64,000 bases of DNA from Longimicrobium sp. Its GTDB lineage: Bacteria > Gemmatimonadota > Gemmatimonadetes > Longimicrobiales > Longimicrobiaceae. Position numbers and translations under genes: made by a program. How positions within the stretch are numbered: position 1 is the first letter of the stretch; each line of letters starts with the position of its first letter. Location: the NCBI RefSeq assembly GCF_036388275.1, contig NZ_DASVSF010000076.1:1-64000 (forward strand), given 5' to 3'. Of this stretch, positions 33,417 to 41,773 are shown one piece after another. The notes beneath the pieces are model-generated. The model ran no database searches, was not told the DNA's origin, and saw nothing but the letters and a program-made list of their open reading frames with translations.

Positions 33417-34571
33417 ATGGCCATCGAAGGGCCGCTCCGCGAGCTGGCGCTGACCGACGTCTTTCAGCTGCTGGACCTGTCGCGCAAGACGGGCACGCTC
33501 ACCATCACCCCCGAAGACGGGCGCAGCCGCCCCGCGCTGGTGCGCTTCGACCGCGGCGCCGTCGTCGCGGCCGAGCTGGGGCACGCGCACGAGCGATTGG
33601 GCCACCTGCTGCGGCGCGCCGGCAAGGTGACCGAGGCGCAGATCGAGGCGGCCCACCTGGCGCAGAAGTACGCGCCGGGGCGGGGTCTCGGGGCGATCCT
33701 GGTGGAGCAGGGCGCGGTGTCGGCCGACGAGGTGCGCCGGCAGCTGAAGTTCCAGATCCAGGAGATCGTCTTCGAGCTGATCCAGTGGAAGGACGGCTAC
33801 TTCCGCTTCGAGGAAGGCACCGTCACCGCCAACGGCAACGTGCCGGTGCGGGTGAGCACCGAGTCGCTGCTGATGGAGGCGGCGCGGCGGGTGGACGAGT
33901 GGTCCACGCTGGAAACCAAGATCCCGCACATGGGGGTGATCCCCGTGTTCGTGATGGACTCGCCCGACGGGCCCACGCTGGACCTGCACCCCAAGGAGTG
34001 GGAGGTGCTGGCCGAGATCGACGGCACCCGCACGCTGAAGGAGATCGCCCAGACGCTGGGCCGGGCAGACTTCGACGTCGCCAAGATCGCCTACGGCCTG
34101 GTGGCCACCGGCGTGGCCGACATCCGCGAAGAGCCGGCGGAGCGCGTGCTCACTCCCACCGCCGGGGGGTTGGACCGTCCGCTGCGCGACGCCCTGGGCG
34201 AGGCGCAGCTGGCCCTGGCCGACGGGGCCGCGGACCGCGCGCGCCGCGTGCTCGACGAGCTGGCCCGCGCGCACCCGGACCGGCCGGAGGTCTACACCCT
34301 GCTGGCCGAGGCGCAGCGCCGGCTGGGCCGCTGGGGCGAGGCCATGATCTCGCTGGGCCGGGCCGCCGCGCTGGATCCCCTGGCCGGGCCGGTGCACTAC
34401 CAGATGGGCTTCGCCGCCGCGCACACGGGCGACCTTCACCGGGCCCGCGAGGCGTGGGACACCTACCTGCGCCTGGACGACGCCGGCGACGCGCCCCGCC
34501 GCCAGCGCGCGGCCCGCGCCCGCGACGCGGCCGACGCGCTGCTCTCCGTCATGGGCGAGGAGGGCCAGTGA
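33417..34571 (+). CDS. DUF4388 protein with C-terminal TPR repeats
   Basis: The 384-residue product starts with a DUF4388 (PATAN-like) domain: GPLRELALTDVFQLLDLSRK, then GTLTITPEDG and RFDRGAVVAAELGH. A winged-helix-like middle (VLAEIDGTRTLKEIAQTLGR) and two or three TPR units (residues about 250-370) follow. DUF4388 proteins commonly sit next to chemotaxis-like or gliding genes, and the domain binds response regulators in some systems. The ATG is three bases after the previous stop. The stop overlaps the next GTG start (GTGA at 34568-34571). Confidence 0.8.
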   Translation: MAIEGPLRELALTDVFQLLDLSRKTGTLTITPEDGRSRPALVRFDRGAVVAAELGHAHERLGHLLRRAGKVTEAQIEAAHLAQKYAPGRGLGAILVEQGAVSADEVRRQLKFQIQEIVFELIQWKDGYFRFEEGTVTANGNVPVRVSTESLLMEAARRVDEWSTLETKIPHMGVIPVFVMDSPDGPTLDLHPKEWEVLAEIDGTRTLKEIAQTLGRADFDVAKIAYGLVATGVADIREEPAERVLTPTAGGLDRPLRDALGEAQLALADGAADRARRVLDELARAHPDRPEVYTLLAEAQRRLGRWGEAMISLGRAAALDPLAGPVHYQMGFAAAHTGDLHRAREAWDTYLRLDDAGDAPRRQRAARARDAADALLSVMGEEGQ

Positions 34572-35488
34572 GCGCCTCCGCGACGCAGGTGCACCAGTGG
34601 AGCGAAGAGGTGGCCGCCGACCGCGGCTCGCTCTCGTTCCTGCCGCTGGCCCGGGCGTACCGCGAGCAGGGGCGCCGCGAGGCAGCGCAGAAGCTGTGCA
34701 TCCGCGGGCTGGAGCGGCACCCCGACAACGTCGACGCGCACTACCTGCTGGGGCTGCTGTACCGCGAGGGCGGCGACACCGTCAAGGCGTTCGACGAGTG
34801 GGACATTGCCCTGGCGCTTTCGCCCGAGCACGCGGGCTCGCGCCGCGAAATCGGCCTGCTGTGCCACGCCCAGGGCGACTGGGGCGCGGCCGTTCGGCAT
34901 CTGGAAAAGGCGCTGGAGCTGGACTCCTTCGACCAGGAGGTGCGGTCCGCGCTCGAGGACGCGTGGGCCCGCCGCGACGGCGGTGCGCCGTCCGCTTCCG
35001 CGCCTGTGGACGCGACACCGCCCGCGCCTCCACCGGCCCCCGCGGCCGCTCCCCCCGTGGACGCCGTTCCCCCGGCGCCCGCGGCCCCGCCAGCGCCTTC
35101 GACCGACGCGGCGGACCCGTTCAGCGTGGTGATGAACGAGTTCCACGCCATCGCGGGCGAGCGGGGGATCGCGGGAGCGGTGCTGCTGGACGACCAGGGG
35201 TTCGTGCTGGCGGGGGAGATCCGCGTGGGCGGCACGGACCGCGCGCCGGACGTGGCCGCCGTCCTTTCCGGCGCGTCACCCGAGGCCGAACGGGCGCTGC
35301 GCCACCTGGGGCTGGGCGGATGGAAGGGCATCCTGGTGGAAACGCCGGAGGCGATCGTCCGCATCGCCCCCGCGGGAGACGGGCTCGTCGCCGTCGCGGG
35401 AAGCCGGCAGGTGCCCACGGGATGGGTGCTGCGGGTGGCCGCCCGGGCGCGCGAGTCGGCGCTGAAGTTCCTGGGAGGGGGGGCGTGA
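34568..35488 (+). CDS. TPR plus Roadblock/LC7 domain protein
   Basis: The 306-residue product has three TPR units in the first 135 residues (SLSFLPLARAYREQGRREAA, AHYLLGLLYREGGDTVKAFD). A Pro/Ala linker (about 140-185) leads to a Roadblock/LC7 domain at the C-terminus (FHAIAGERGIAGAVLLDDQG, FVLAGEI). It starts at a GTG overlapping the previous stop and ends overlapping the next GTG. LC7 domains of the MglB type bind and regulate MglA GTPases, so this links the TPR scaffold side to the downstream GTPase. Confidence 0.8.
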   Translation: MSASATQVHQWSEEVAADRGSLSFLPLARAYREQGRREAAQKLCIRGLERHPDNVDAHYLLGLLYREGGDTVKAFDEWDIALALSPEHAGSRREIGLLCHAQGDWGAAVRHLEKALELDSFDQEVRSALEDAWARRDGGAPSASAPVDATPPAPPPAPAAAPPVDAVPPAPAAPPAPSTDAADPFSVVMNEFHAIAGERGIAGAVLLDDQGFVLAGEIRVGGTDRAPDVAAVLSGASPEAERALRHLGLGGWKGILVETPEAIVRIAPAGDGLVAVAGSRQVPTGWVLRVAARARESALKFLGGGA

Positions 35489-35838
35489 GCGCGTTCGGCG
35501 AGATGCTGGGGCGCATCAACCGCATCCCCGGCGTCCGCGGCTCCATGGTGGTTGCGGCCGCGGACGGGCTCATCGTGGAAGAGGAGCTGATGGTGGGCGT
35601 TCCCGGCCCCGCCGCCGCGGCCCTGGTGGCCTCGCTCTTCCGCCGCGCGCGCCGGTCCGTGCAGGCGGCGGAGTTCGGAAGCGCCTCGTACATGCAGGTG
35701 GAGGGCGACGATGGCCTGCTCTTCGCCGCCGCGCCGCCGCAGCTGGGCGACCTGCTGCTGGTGGTGATCGCCGACAGCCGGGTGAACGTGGGGCTCGTAC
35801 GGCTGGAGGCGCAGAAGGTGGTCGAGGCGCTGGCATGA
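35485..35838 (+). CDS. Roadblock/LC7 (MglB-like) protein
   Basis: The 117-residue product is a single Roadblock/LC7 domain: LGRINRIPGVRGSMVVAAAD, GLIVEEELM, then DLLLVVIADSRVNVGLVRLE. It has the size and form of MglB, the GTPase-activating homodimer for MglA. GTG start and ATGA-type end (35835-35838) chain it to both neighbours. It is one of three consecutive LC7 genes ahead of mglA, so I do not assign the mglB name to one of them. Confidence 0.85.
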   Translation: MSAFGEMLGRINRIPGVRGSMVVAAADGLIVEEELMVGVPGPAAAALVASLFRRARRSVQAAEFGSASYMQVEGDDGLLFAAAPPQLGDLLLVVIADSRVNVGLVRLEAQKVVEALA

Positions 35839-36332
35839 GGCGCGGCGACCTTGCCGAGTTCGTGGGCGCGCTGGAGGCGCCGGTGGAGCGCTTTGCCCGC
35901 GAGGCCGGCCTGCGGCTGGTGCTGCTGATCAACGAGAGCGGGCAGGTGCTGGCGCAGCGGGGATTCGCGCGGGCGCTGGACGTGATGGGGGTGGCCTCGC
36001 TCGGGGCCGGCATCCACGCGTCGTCGCGCGCGCTGGCGCAGATGCTGGGGGAGGCCGGCTTTGCCCACCTTCACCAGGGGGGCGCGCAGTCGCAGGTGTT
36101 CATCGGCCCGTTCCGCACCCCGGCGGAAAACCTGATCGTCATCGCCGTCTTTGGCGAAGACTCGTCCATCGGGCTGGTGCAGGTGTTTTTCGCCGAGTTC
36201 ACGGGGCAGGTGGCGCAGCTGCCCGGGTGGAACGTGGTGAGGCCCACGGCCGACGCGCGCGCCTTCGAGCGCGACCTGAATGCCGGCGTGGAGAACGTGT
36301 TCAGCGGCCAGGTCCGCCCGAGCGATCCCTGA
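35835..36332 (+). CDS. Third Roadblock/LC7 protein
   Basis: The 165-residue product has an LC7-like fold: VERFAREAGLRLVLLINESG, QVLAQRGFARALDVMGVASL, then LIVIAVFGEDSSIGLVQVFF. A C-terminal extension of about 40 residues is rich in charged residues. The ATG overlaps the previous stop. It ends six bases before mglA. It probably forms homo- or heterodimers with the other LC7 proteins and binds the GTPase. Confidence 0.8.
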   Translation: MRRGDLAEFVGALEAPVERFAREAGLRLVLLINESGQVLAQRGFARALDVMGVASLGAGIHASSRALAQMLGEAGFAHLHQGGAQSQVFIGPFRTPAENLIVIAVFGEDSSIGLVQVFFAEFTGQVAQLPGWNVVRPTADARAFERDLNAGVENVFSGQVRPSDP

Positions 36333-36338
36333 GGAACC

Positions 36339-36950
36339 ATGTCGCTGGTCAACTACAGCACCCGCGAGATCACGTCCAAGATCGTGTACTACGGTCCTGG
36401 GCGAAGCGGCAAGACCACCAACCTCCAGTACATCCACGGCCAGGTGCCCGAAGACCGGCGCGGCCGCATGGTGTCGCTCGCCACCGAGACGGACCGCACG
36501 CTCTTCTTCGACTTCCTGCCGCTGGACCTGGGCACCATCTCCGGGTTCCAGACGCGGTTCCAGCTGTACACGGTTCCCGGGCAGGTGTACTACGATGCCA
36601 CCCGCAAGCTGGTGCTGCAGGGGGCGGACGGCGTGGTGTTCGTGGCCGACAGCCAGCGCGCGCAGCGCGACGAGAACGTGGAAAGCTTCCGCAACCTGCA
36701 GGTGAACCTGCTGGAGCAGGGAGTAGACCCGCGGACGATTCCCATCGTGCTGCAGTACAACAAGCGCGACCTGCCGGACGTGATGTCGCTGGACGAGATG
36801 GACGACCTGCTGAACTACCGCGACCTGCCGCGTTTCGAGGCCGAGGCGTTGAGCGGGGACGGCGTATTCCACACGCTCAAGGGGATCAGCGAGCTGGTGC
36901 TGCGGCGGCTTTCGCAGCGGTTCGGGCGGACGGTGACGGCGGCGGGGTAA
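36339..36950 (+). CDS. mglA: MglA-like small Ras-type GTPase
   Basis: The 203-residue product matches MglA. The P-loop GPGRSGKTT is at residues 19-27. The switch-II motif is TVPGQVYYDATRKLVLQGAD, with Thr in place of the usual DxxG Asp, as in canonical MglA. VFVADSQ and NKRDLP give the guanine specificity motif. MglA sets the cell pole for gliding or type IV pili in Myxococcus and others. AGGAA precedes the ATG. It is the last gene of the ten-gene Che/TPR/LC7 run. Confidence 0.92.
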   Translation: MSLVNYSTREITSKIVYYGPGRSGKTTNLQYIHGQVPEDRRGRMVSLATETDRTLFFDFLPLDLGTISGFQTRFQLYTVPGQVYYDATRKLVLQGADGVVFVADSQRAQRDENVESFRNLQVNLLEQGVDPRTIPIVLQYNKRDLPDVMSLDEMDDLLNYRDLPRFEAEALSGDGVFHTLKGISELVLRRLSQRFGRTVTAAG

Positions 36951-37849
36951 CTGCGGTCACTACGGTCGGGACGGTAACTACGGTCACCACGGTCGGGAGG
37001 GTGACTGCGGCCCTCGTCAATGCGAACGGCACCTGTCCAGGCGGATGGGTGCCGTTCTGGTCCTCGGCGATGCCCCGGCCTCGGCTGTGCTGGGGCGAAT
37101 GAATTCGCGGCTTCGCGGCAACAACGGCCCGAAGTCCGCCTTCGCGGACTGCATGCGCAGTCGAGCGCACGACATCCGCCCAGTCGCGAGGGCTTGTCAT
37201 CCTGAGGCGCAGGCGCACCGAACCCTCCCGTACGACAACCTTCGCGCGCCGAAGGATCTAGCCGCGGGTGCCTCGACGCTCGGGCGCGGCAGCGGGCACA
37301 CAGTTGAGGCCTCGGCCCTGCGCCCGGCGGTTGAAAGCGCAGCTGGCACATCACGAAGTCCGCCTTCGCGGACTGCACGCGTGCTTCAGTGCACGCGGCC
37401 TGCCGAAGCGCAATTCAGGTCTCCCCCTCCCCTGCGAAGCGGGGGAAGGGGGGCCGGGGGGAGGGGGCTCCCAGAGGCATGCACCGGTGCCGATCGAACC
37501 GCAATCGAATTCTCCCCTCTCCGCATGCGCAGCATGCGGGGAGGGGCCGGGGGAGGGGCCACCCGGGGCATGCACCGGCGCCCATCGAAACGCCCCACCA
37601 TCCCCCATCCGCGCCGAGACCGAGGCCCACGCATCCGTGCCGCTGCCGCGCCCAAGCTTCAAGGTGCCCCAGGCAAGATCCTTCGGCCCGCCAAGGATGT
37701 GCTCGGGGCTGGTCTGACGCGCTTGGGCCTCTGGATGACAGATGGCTGGCTCCCAACTCCCGCGCAGTTTGCGAGGGGCCCCCTCCGGCCCGTGGCTTGC
37801 GACGTCCCGGTTCCCAGACGGATGACGGAAACCCTGACAGGAGGCGCAG
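36951..37849. repeat. Repeat-filled gap after mglA
   Basis: Directly after mglA, at about 36950-37008, short ACGGTC words recur with an irregular 10-13 base spacing. A 10-bp hairpin (GAACGGCACC at 37024-37033, GGTGCCGTTC at 37048-37057) could end the operon. Copies of several modules follow: AAGTCCGCCTTCGCGGACT at about 37130 and again at 37358. TCATCCTGAGG...GAAGGATCTA is at 37193-37277, with an inverted copy at about 37668-37742. The GGTCTCCCCCTCCCCTGC composite is at 37414-37483 and a GCATGCGCAGCATGC palindrome at about 37515-37560. No gene is supported. Confidence 0.75.
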
Positions 37850-38182
37850 ATGCAGGATCGTGAAGCCCAGAGCGAGGTGAACCCCGGCCGCGTGGAGCGC
37901 GGCCTGGACGCGGCGCCCACGCAGGGCGCGGAGAACAGCGAGAACGAGGGGCTGCGCGGCGGGCCCGTGAGGGAGCGCGAGCGGGAAGACGGCGGGCAGA
38001 TCACCCCGCGCGAGGCGTTCGACGGGCCGGGGCAGGTGGGCCGCGAGAACATCCTGAACGGCAGCCGCTCCGGCGGAATGGAGAACCGTCCGGGCGACCG
38101 CAGCGATCCCATGCCGGGAACTTCGGGCAGCGCGCGCCCGGCCCCGCGCGAAGACCCCGCGTCAGGCGGCGGCCTCAGCTAA
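37850..38182 (+). CDS. Small disordered hydrophilic protein
   Basis: The 110-residue product is rich in Arg, Glu, Gly, Ser and Pro, without any hydrophobic core, and so is probably intrinsically disordered. The ATG at 37850 has an AGGAGG eight bases upstream, which is the best evidence that it is expressed. It resembles small stress-associated or hydrophilin-like proteins in composition only. It is followed by a palindrome at 38204-38288. Confidence 0.55.
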   Translation: MQDREAQSEVNPGRVERGLDAAPTQGAENSENEGLRGGPVREREREDGGQITPREAFDGPGQVGRENILNGSRSGGMENRPGDRSDPMPGTSGSARPAPREDPASGGGLS

Positions 38183-38203
38183 AGCTAAACGGCAACTGCG
38201 GGT

Positions 38204-38288
38204 CTCACACGGAGGGCACGGAGGTCACGGGGGAACGGCGGAGGGCTCCGTTGTTTCCTCCTCTGTGCCCTCCGTGCCCTCCGTGTGA
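38204..38288. repeat. Inverted repeat of CACGGAGGGCACGGAGG words
   Basis: TCACACGGAGGGCACGGAGG at the left (from 38204) pairs with CCTCCGTGCCCTCCGTGTGA at the right (to 38288), with a loop of about 30 bases. It sits between convergent genes and could act as terminator for both. The word pattern is of a type found dispersed in many soil-bacterium genomes. Confidence 0.75.
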
Positions 38289-38303
38289 TGCCTTCTTTTC
38301 CGT

Positions 38304-38780
38304 TCAGGTAATCACGTTCCAGACCGCCCGCGCCGCCAGGTACGCCAGGATGCCGATGCCGCCCAGGATCACGACGAGGGCGACGATCACCGCGCCGACC
38401 ACGGACTTGCTGGAGCGGCGCGTGCTGCCCGGCAGGTCCATCTCCCGCCGCAGCAGCGTCACGTTGCGCGCATTGGCCTTGAACGCCGCGTCGAACAGGT
38501 CGCCCAGCACGGGCACCGCCCCCGCCACCGCCTCGACCCCCACGTTCAGCAGCATCCGGATCAGCGTGGGGACGGATGCGCCCAGCCGCGCCGCCTGCAC
38601 CACCACGTAGGCCGAAACCACGGCGCCCGCCGCGTCGCCGAAGCCGGGGATCAGCCCGATCACGGCGTCCAGCCCGAAGCGCGCCTGCGTTCCGGGTACC
38701 CGGATGGAGTTGTCGAGCAGGTGGCTCAGCGCGTCCAGGCGGCGCAGGGCGGTCTGGCGGGCGGGGGTAGGTGCGTCCAT
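38304..38780 (-). CDS. DUF4112 membrane protein
   Basis: The 158-residue product matches DUF4112. DALSHLLDNSIRVPGTQARFG leads into the conserved LDAVIGLIPGFGDAAGA, then EAVAGAVPVLGDLFDAAFKAN, and it ends with a strong membrane helix (VVGAVIVALVVILGGIGILA). Helical hairpins with Gly/Pro signatures are typical of this small inner-membrane family of unknown function. The ATG at 38778-38780 fits the family start. Confidence 0.8.
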   Translation of the reverse strand: MDAPTPARQTALRRLDALSHLLDNSIRVPGTQARFGLDAVIGLIPGFGDAAGAVVSAYVVVQAARLGASVPTLIRMLLNVGVEAVAGAVPVLGDLFDAAFKANARNVTLLRREMDLPGSTRRSSKSVVGAVIVALVVILGGIGILAYLAARAVWNVIT

Positions 38781-38805
38781 GGCGGGCCGGGGAACGGGTG
38801 AGCGG

Positions 38806-39582
38806 TCAGGAGGAGAGCGGATGCATTTCTCCGTCCCACACCAGCTGGAAGGGGCTGGCGCCGGCGGCCACCTCGGCGCGGCGGAAGTAGTTCTGCACGT
38901 AGCGCACGCCCTCGATCACCTCGTCCCGTGCGATGTGCGAGTGCCCGAAGACGTGCACCGCCGCGCCGGCGCGCCGCACCTGCTCGTCGATGCCCAGTGA
39001 TCCGGCCACCAGCGGCAGGCCCTTGAAGCTCAGCGAGTGGACGCGGGGCAGCAGCTCCGGCCGGGGGACGAAGTGCGAAAAGGTGATGGCCGGGGCGTCG
39101 TACTCGTGCACGTGCGGCTCGTTCATCGCCAGGAAGAACTGGTCCACCCGCTCCACGTCGTCCGGCCAGCGGCAAAAGTACAGGTCCGACCACGCCTCCA
39201 GCTCGGCCTGCACGCCTTCGCCGCGCACGTCGAACGAGGCGTCGTACCACGAGAAGAGCGGCACCACCCACGCGCCGCCCACCCGCGCCGGGCGCGTGCG
39301 CACCCCCACCTGCTCGCACACTCGCAGCACTGCGTGGAACTTGTCTACCGACGTGCGCTCCTCCGCCCGCACCCACAGCTCGTGGTTGCCCGGAACGAAG
39401 AACACCTCGGCGAAGCGCGACACCAGCAGCTGCAGCGTGTCGCGCAGCACCGCCTCGGAATCTGCCACGTCACCGGCGATGATCAGCGCGTCGCCCCGGT
39501 GGCCGTGCCCCACCGCGCGTTCGAGCGCCTCGCGGTTCTCGCGAAAGTCGGTGTGAAGGTCGGAAATCGCGTAGATGCGCAT
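38806..39582 (-). CDS. Metallophosphoesterase
   Basis: The 258-residue product has the calcineurin-like metal-binding set: ISDLHTD (DxH), AGDVADS (GDxxD), VPGNHEL (GNHE) and HVFGHSHI (GHxH) with the SHFVP His before it. Such enzymes hydrolyse phosphomonoesters or diesters with two metals; the substrate cannot be read here. It is cytosolic. The ATG at 39580-39582 gives the family N-terminus MRIYAISDLHTDF; the frame extends 45 bases upstream without support. It probably is transcribed alone. Confidence 0.88.
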   Translation of the reverse strand: MRIYAISDLHTDFRENREALERAVGHGHRGDALIIAGDVADSEAVLRDTLQLLVSRFAEVFFVPGNHELWVRAEERTSVDKFHAVLRVCEQVGVRTRPARVGGAWVVPLFSWYDASFDVRGEGVQAELEAWSDLYFCRWPDDVERVDQFFLAMNEPHVHEYDAPAITFSHFVPRPELLPRVHSLSFKGLPLVAGSLGIDEQVRRAGAAVHVFGHSHIARDEVIEGVRYVQNYFRRAEVAAGASPFQLVWDGEMHPLSS

Positions 39583-39625
39583 CAGCAGAATCCAAGGAAC
39601 GTACGGGCCCGATCGCCCCCTCCTC

Positions 39626-39661
39626 AAAAAGAACGCCCGCCGTCGCGAACGAGGGCGGGCG
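39626..39661 (-). terminator. Terminator of the HTH gene
   Basis: On the minus strand, CGCCCGCC and GGCGGGCG arms (39654-39661 and 39634-39641) are followed by TTCTTTTT. It lies just beyond the stop of the HTH gene at 39665. Confidence 0.75.
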
Positions 39662-39664
39662 GAC

Positions 39665-40114
39665 TCACTTCGTGGGGGCGGCGTCGCCCGGTGGCGCCTT
39701 TTCGCGGCGCCTGCGGCTGGCCGAGGGGTAGGGCACCTCTCGCGCGTACTCGGCCTGCAGGCGCCGCAGAAGCCAGCGCTCCAGGTCTGCCGCCAGCGCG
39801 GGCGGCCGCGACATCCCTCGGAAGACTTCGAATACGGCGCTGATCTCGGCGCTGGCCTTTTCCAGCCCGCGCGGCAGGAGCAGCTTCAGCTGCCCCGCGG
39901 TGGGCGCCGCCTCGCCCTCGGCCACCGAAAGCCGCTTCCGCTCCAGGTACAGCTGGCCCATGGCCCGGCGGCTGCGCTCGTGCGGACGCTCGGTTTCGCC
40001 GATGATGAACTTGCGCAGCGCCTCGTGCCCCAGGCCCACGCGCTTGGCCGCGGGACGCAGGGACGACTCGAGTACGAGCTCGCGCATGAAGCTGCGCAGC
40101 TCTTCGAGTCGCAC
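39665..40114 (-). CDS. HTH (XRE-like) protein, intact relative of the 20-kb remnants
   Basis: The 149-residue product begins with a helix-turn-helix-like region (SSLRPAAKRVGLGHEALRKF, then IIGETERPHERSRR). A helical C-terminal half follows, ending in a basic Arg-rich tail. The HTH part parallels the frameshifted genes at 19826 and 20200 (AARAGLGHTTLA, IDGETSPHPRV). The first available start in frame is GTG at 40112-40114, although the frame is open for about 75 more bases with no usable start codon. It probably binds DNA; targets are unknown. Confidence 0.65.
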   Translation of the reverse strand: MRLEELRSFMRELVLESSLRPAAKRVGLGHEALRKFIIGETERPHERSRRAMGQLYLERKRLSVAEGEAAPTAGQLKLLLPRGLEKASAEISAVFEVFRGMSRPPALAADLERWLLRRLQAEYAREVPYPSASRRRREKAPPGDAAPTK

Positions 40115-40375
40115 CGAGCGCCACTCTTCGTCATAGCTGACGGGGGCGCCGGTCTTGCGACCATTTTGTCCACTAAGCGTTTTCGGACACTGGGGATTGT
40201 AGAAGCGCGGTCCCCCCAGCGCAAGGCGAGACCCTGCCCCGTGACGCCATCCCGATCAACTCCGTACCAGACGTGGCGTATAACGCCGCGGTTATCGGTT
40301 CCGATTGCGTCCGAAGGAGCGGAGAACGCAGGGCTGGAGCGGGGCCGCGCGAGCCCCGCCCACCGCGCGGCGTGC

Positions 40376-40723
40376 TCAGTCGTCGTCTTCTTCGTCGTCG
40401 GACTCGAAGCCCGAGGCTTCTTCCTCGATGCGCTCGGTCAGCCCGCTGCCCCAGGCGCTCTCCAGCAGGCGCCGCACGCGCGGGAAGCGGCGCATGACCT
40501 CGGCCATTTCAGGCGTCACGAAGATCTCAAGGACCTCGCTCCGCTTGTAGTCGACGGACTCCTCGTCGTCCAGGAACGCCTTCAGCTCGTCGAGTAGGTC
40601 CTTGAAGTCGCTGACCAGCTCCGTGGGAAAGTGGCCTTCGTCCAGCGCCACCGCCGACTCGACCCAGTCGTGCACCTCGGCCACCAGCGAATCGAACCGC
40701 TCTTCCACCTTCGAATTGCTCAT
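40376..40723 (-). CDS. Small acidic hypothetical protein
   Basis: The 115-residue product is helical and acidic. It reads VEERFDSLVAEVHDWVESAV, then LVSDFKDLLDELKAFLDDEE, and ends in a D/E-only tail (ESDDEEDDD). The ATG at 40721-40723 (MSNSKVEER) is the natural start; an open frame continues upstream through repeats. It may be a protein-binding or chaperone-like small protein. No family is recognised. Confidence 0.65.
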   Translation of the reverse strand: MSNSKVEERFDSLVAEVHDWVESAVALDEGHFPTELVSDFKDLLDELKAFLDDEESVDYKRSEVLEIFVTPEMAEVMRRFPRVRRLLESAWGSGLTERIEEEASGFESDDEEDDD

Positions 40724-41773
40724 CCCGGTTACGTCTCTCTTCACGGTTGGGTTGGCGCTCTCGCGCGGCGTCCGCGCCTGGGCCGCCAGGTTTGGTGCCG
40801 GGCCGTGTTCGGCGCGGCGGAACACAGCGTAAAGTCCCGTCCCGGCCGGGTCAAGTGCCGTGAAGCAGGCGGCACACGGTTGCCGCCAACGGCCCCTCTC
40901 CCGGCCTCTCCCCCGCAAACAGCGCGGGAGAGAGGAGACCTTCGATCGGGGTCCGACAGGGTGTCGGTGAATGCCGCGGATGGGCCCCTCCCCCGGCAAA
41001 CTGCGCCGGGAGAGGGGGGAACGTCGGTCGGGGTTCGACGGGGTGTCGGTGCATGCCTTGGGAGCCCCCTCCCCCCGGCCCCCGTCCCCCGCTGCGCAGG
41101 GGAGGGGGAGACCTGAATTGCGCCCTCCCGCTACCGATTGCATCTCGGTGGCGAGTGGCGTCGCCGCTGCGTTGAGCGGGTGAGCCCGCCGCTGGAAGTG
41201 CGGAAAGCCCCGACACAGGCCGCTGGCGCGTCGTCCTGTTCGGAGCTTCACCTGCACGCGCACCGCACCTGCCGGAGCACGATCGAATTCTCCCTTTCCC
41301 CTGCGAAGCGGGGGAGAGGGCCGGGGAGAGGGGGCTGCCGCGGCGTGCACCGGCAGCCGGTGAAGCGCGCCCAGACCCCGGCCAAGGTGTTTCACGCGCA
41401 CCGCACCTGCCGATTCGCGATCGAATTCTCCCCTCTCCGCATGCGCAGCATGCGGAGAGGGGCCGGGGGAGGGGCCTCCCGCGGCATGCACCGGCAACCA
41501 ATCGAAGCGCACCCAAACCCCGCTGGCCAAGGTGTTTCCTCAGCGTTGGAGCGTTCGTGCGCGCTGTGTGGCGGATCCCTCAGTCGCTGCTGATCTCGGC
41601 GTACGGGCAGGTTCGCCGGGGCCGCTCCATCGGGATGACAGGTGCGCTTCGGCGGGTGGGGTGGAGATTCCCACACCAGGTGCGCTTAGACGGGTGGGGT
41701 GAAGATTCCTACAACAGCTGCGCTTCGGCGGATCGGATGTGCGTGCAGGTGAAGCCAGAGGGGCTCCACCCCA
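40724..41773. repeat. Long repeat-filled gap before the carotenoid locus
   Basis: Over 1 kb without a gene. It contains G/C palindromic modules at about 40887-40935, 40985-41020, 41049-41121 (inverted composite), 41289-41335 and 41425-41475 (with GCATGCGCAGCATGC). A duplicated TTTCACGCGCACCGCACCTGCC / CTGCACGCGCACCGCACCTGCC phrase occurs near 41250 and 41390. Near 41640-41720 the phrase TGCGCTTCGGCGG(GT)GGGGT and variants recur three times. AAT/T-rich promoter-like DNA is not evident. Confidence 0.75.

Noticed and set aside
30657..34439. A 1,260-codon open frame antisense to the TPR and DUF4388 genes
   Set aside because: Composition is His/Val/Arg-rich shadow text typical of GC-rich antisense frames; the sense strand encodes clear TPR, DUF4388 and LC7 proteins with overlaps.
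36339..36950. The loss of the DxxG Asp in the GTPase as an inactivating change
   Set aside because: TVPGQ at this place is the normal form in MglA proteins.
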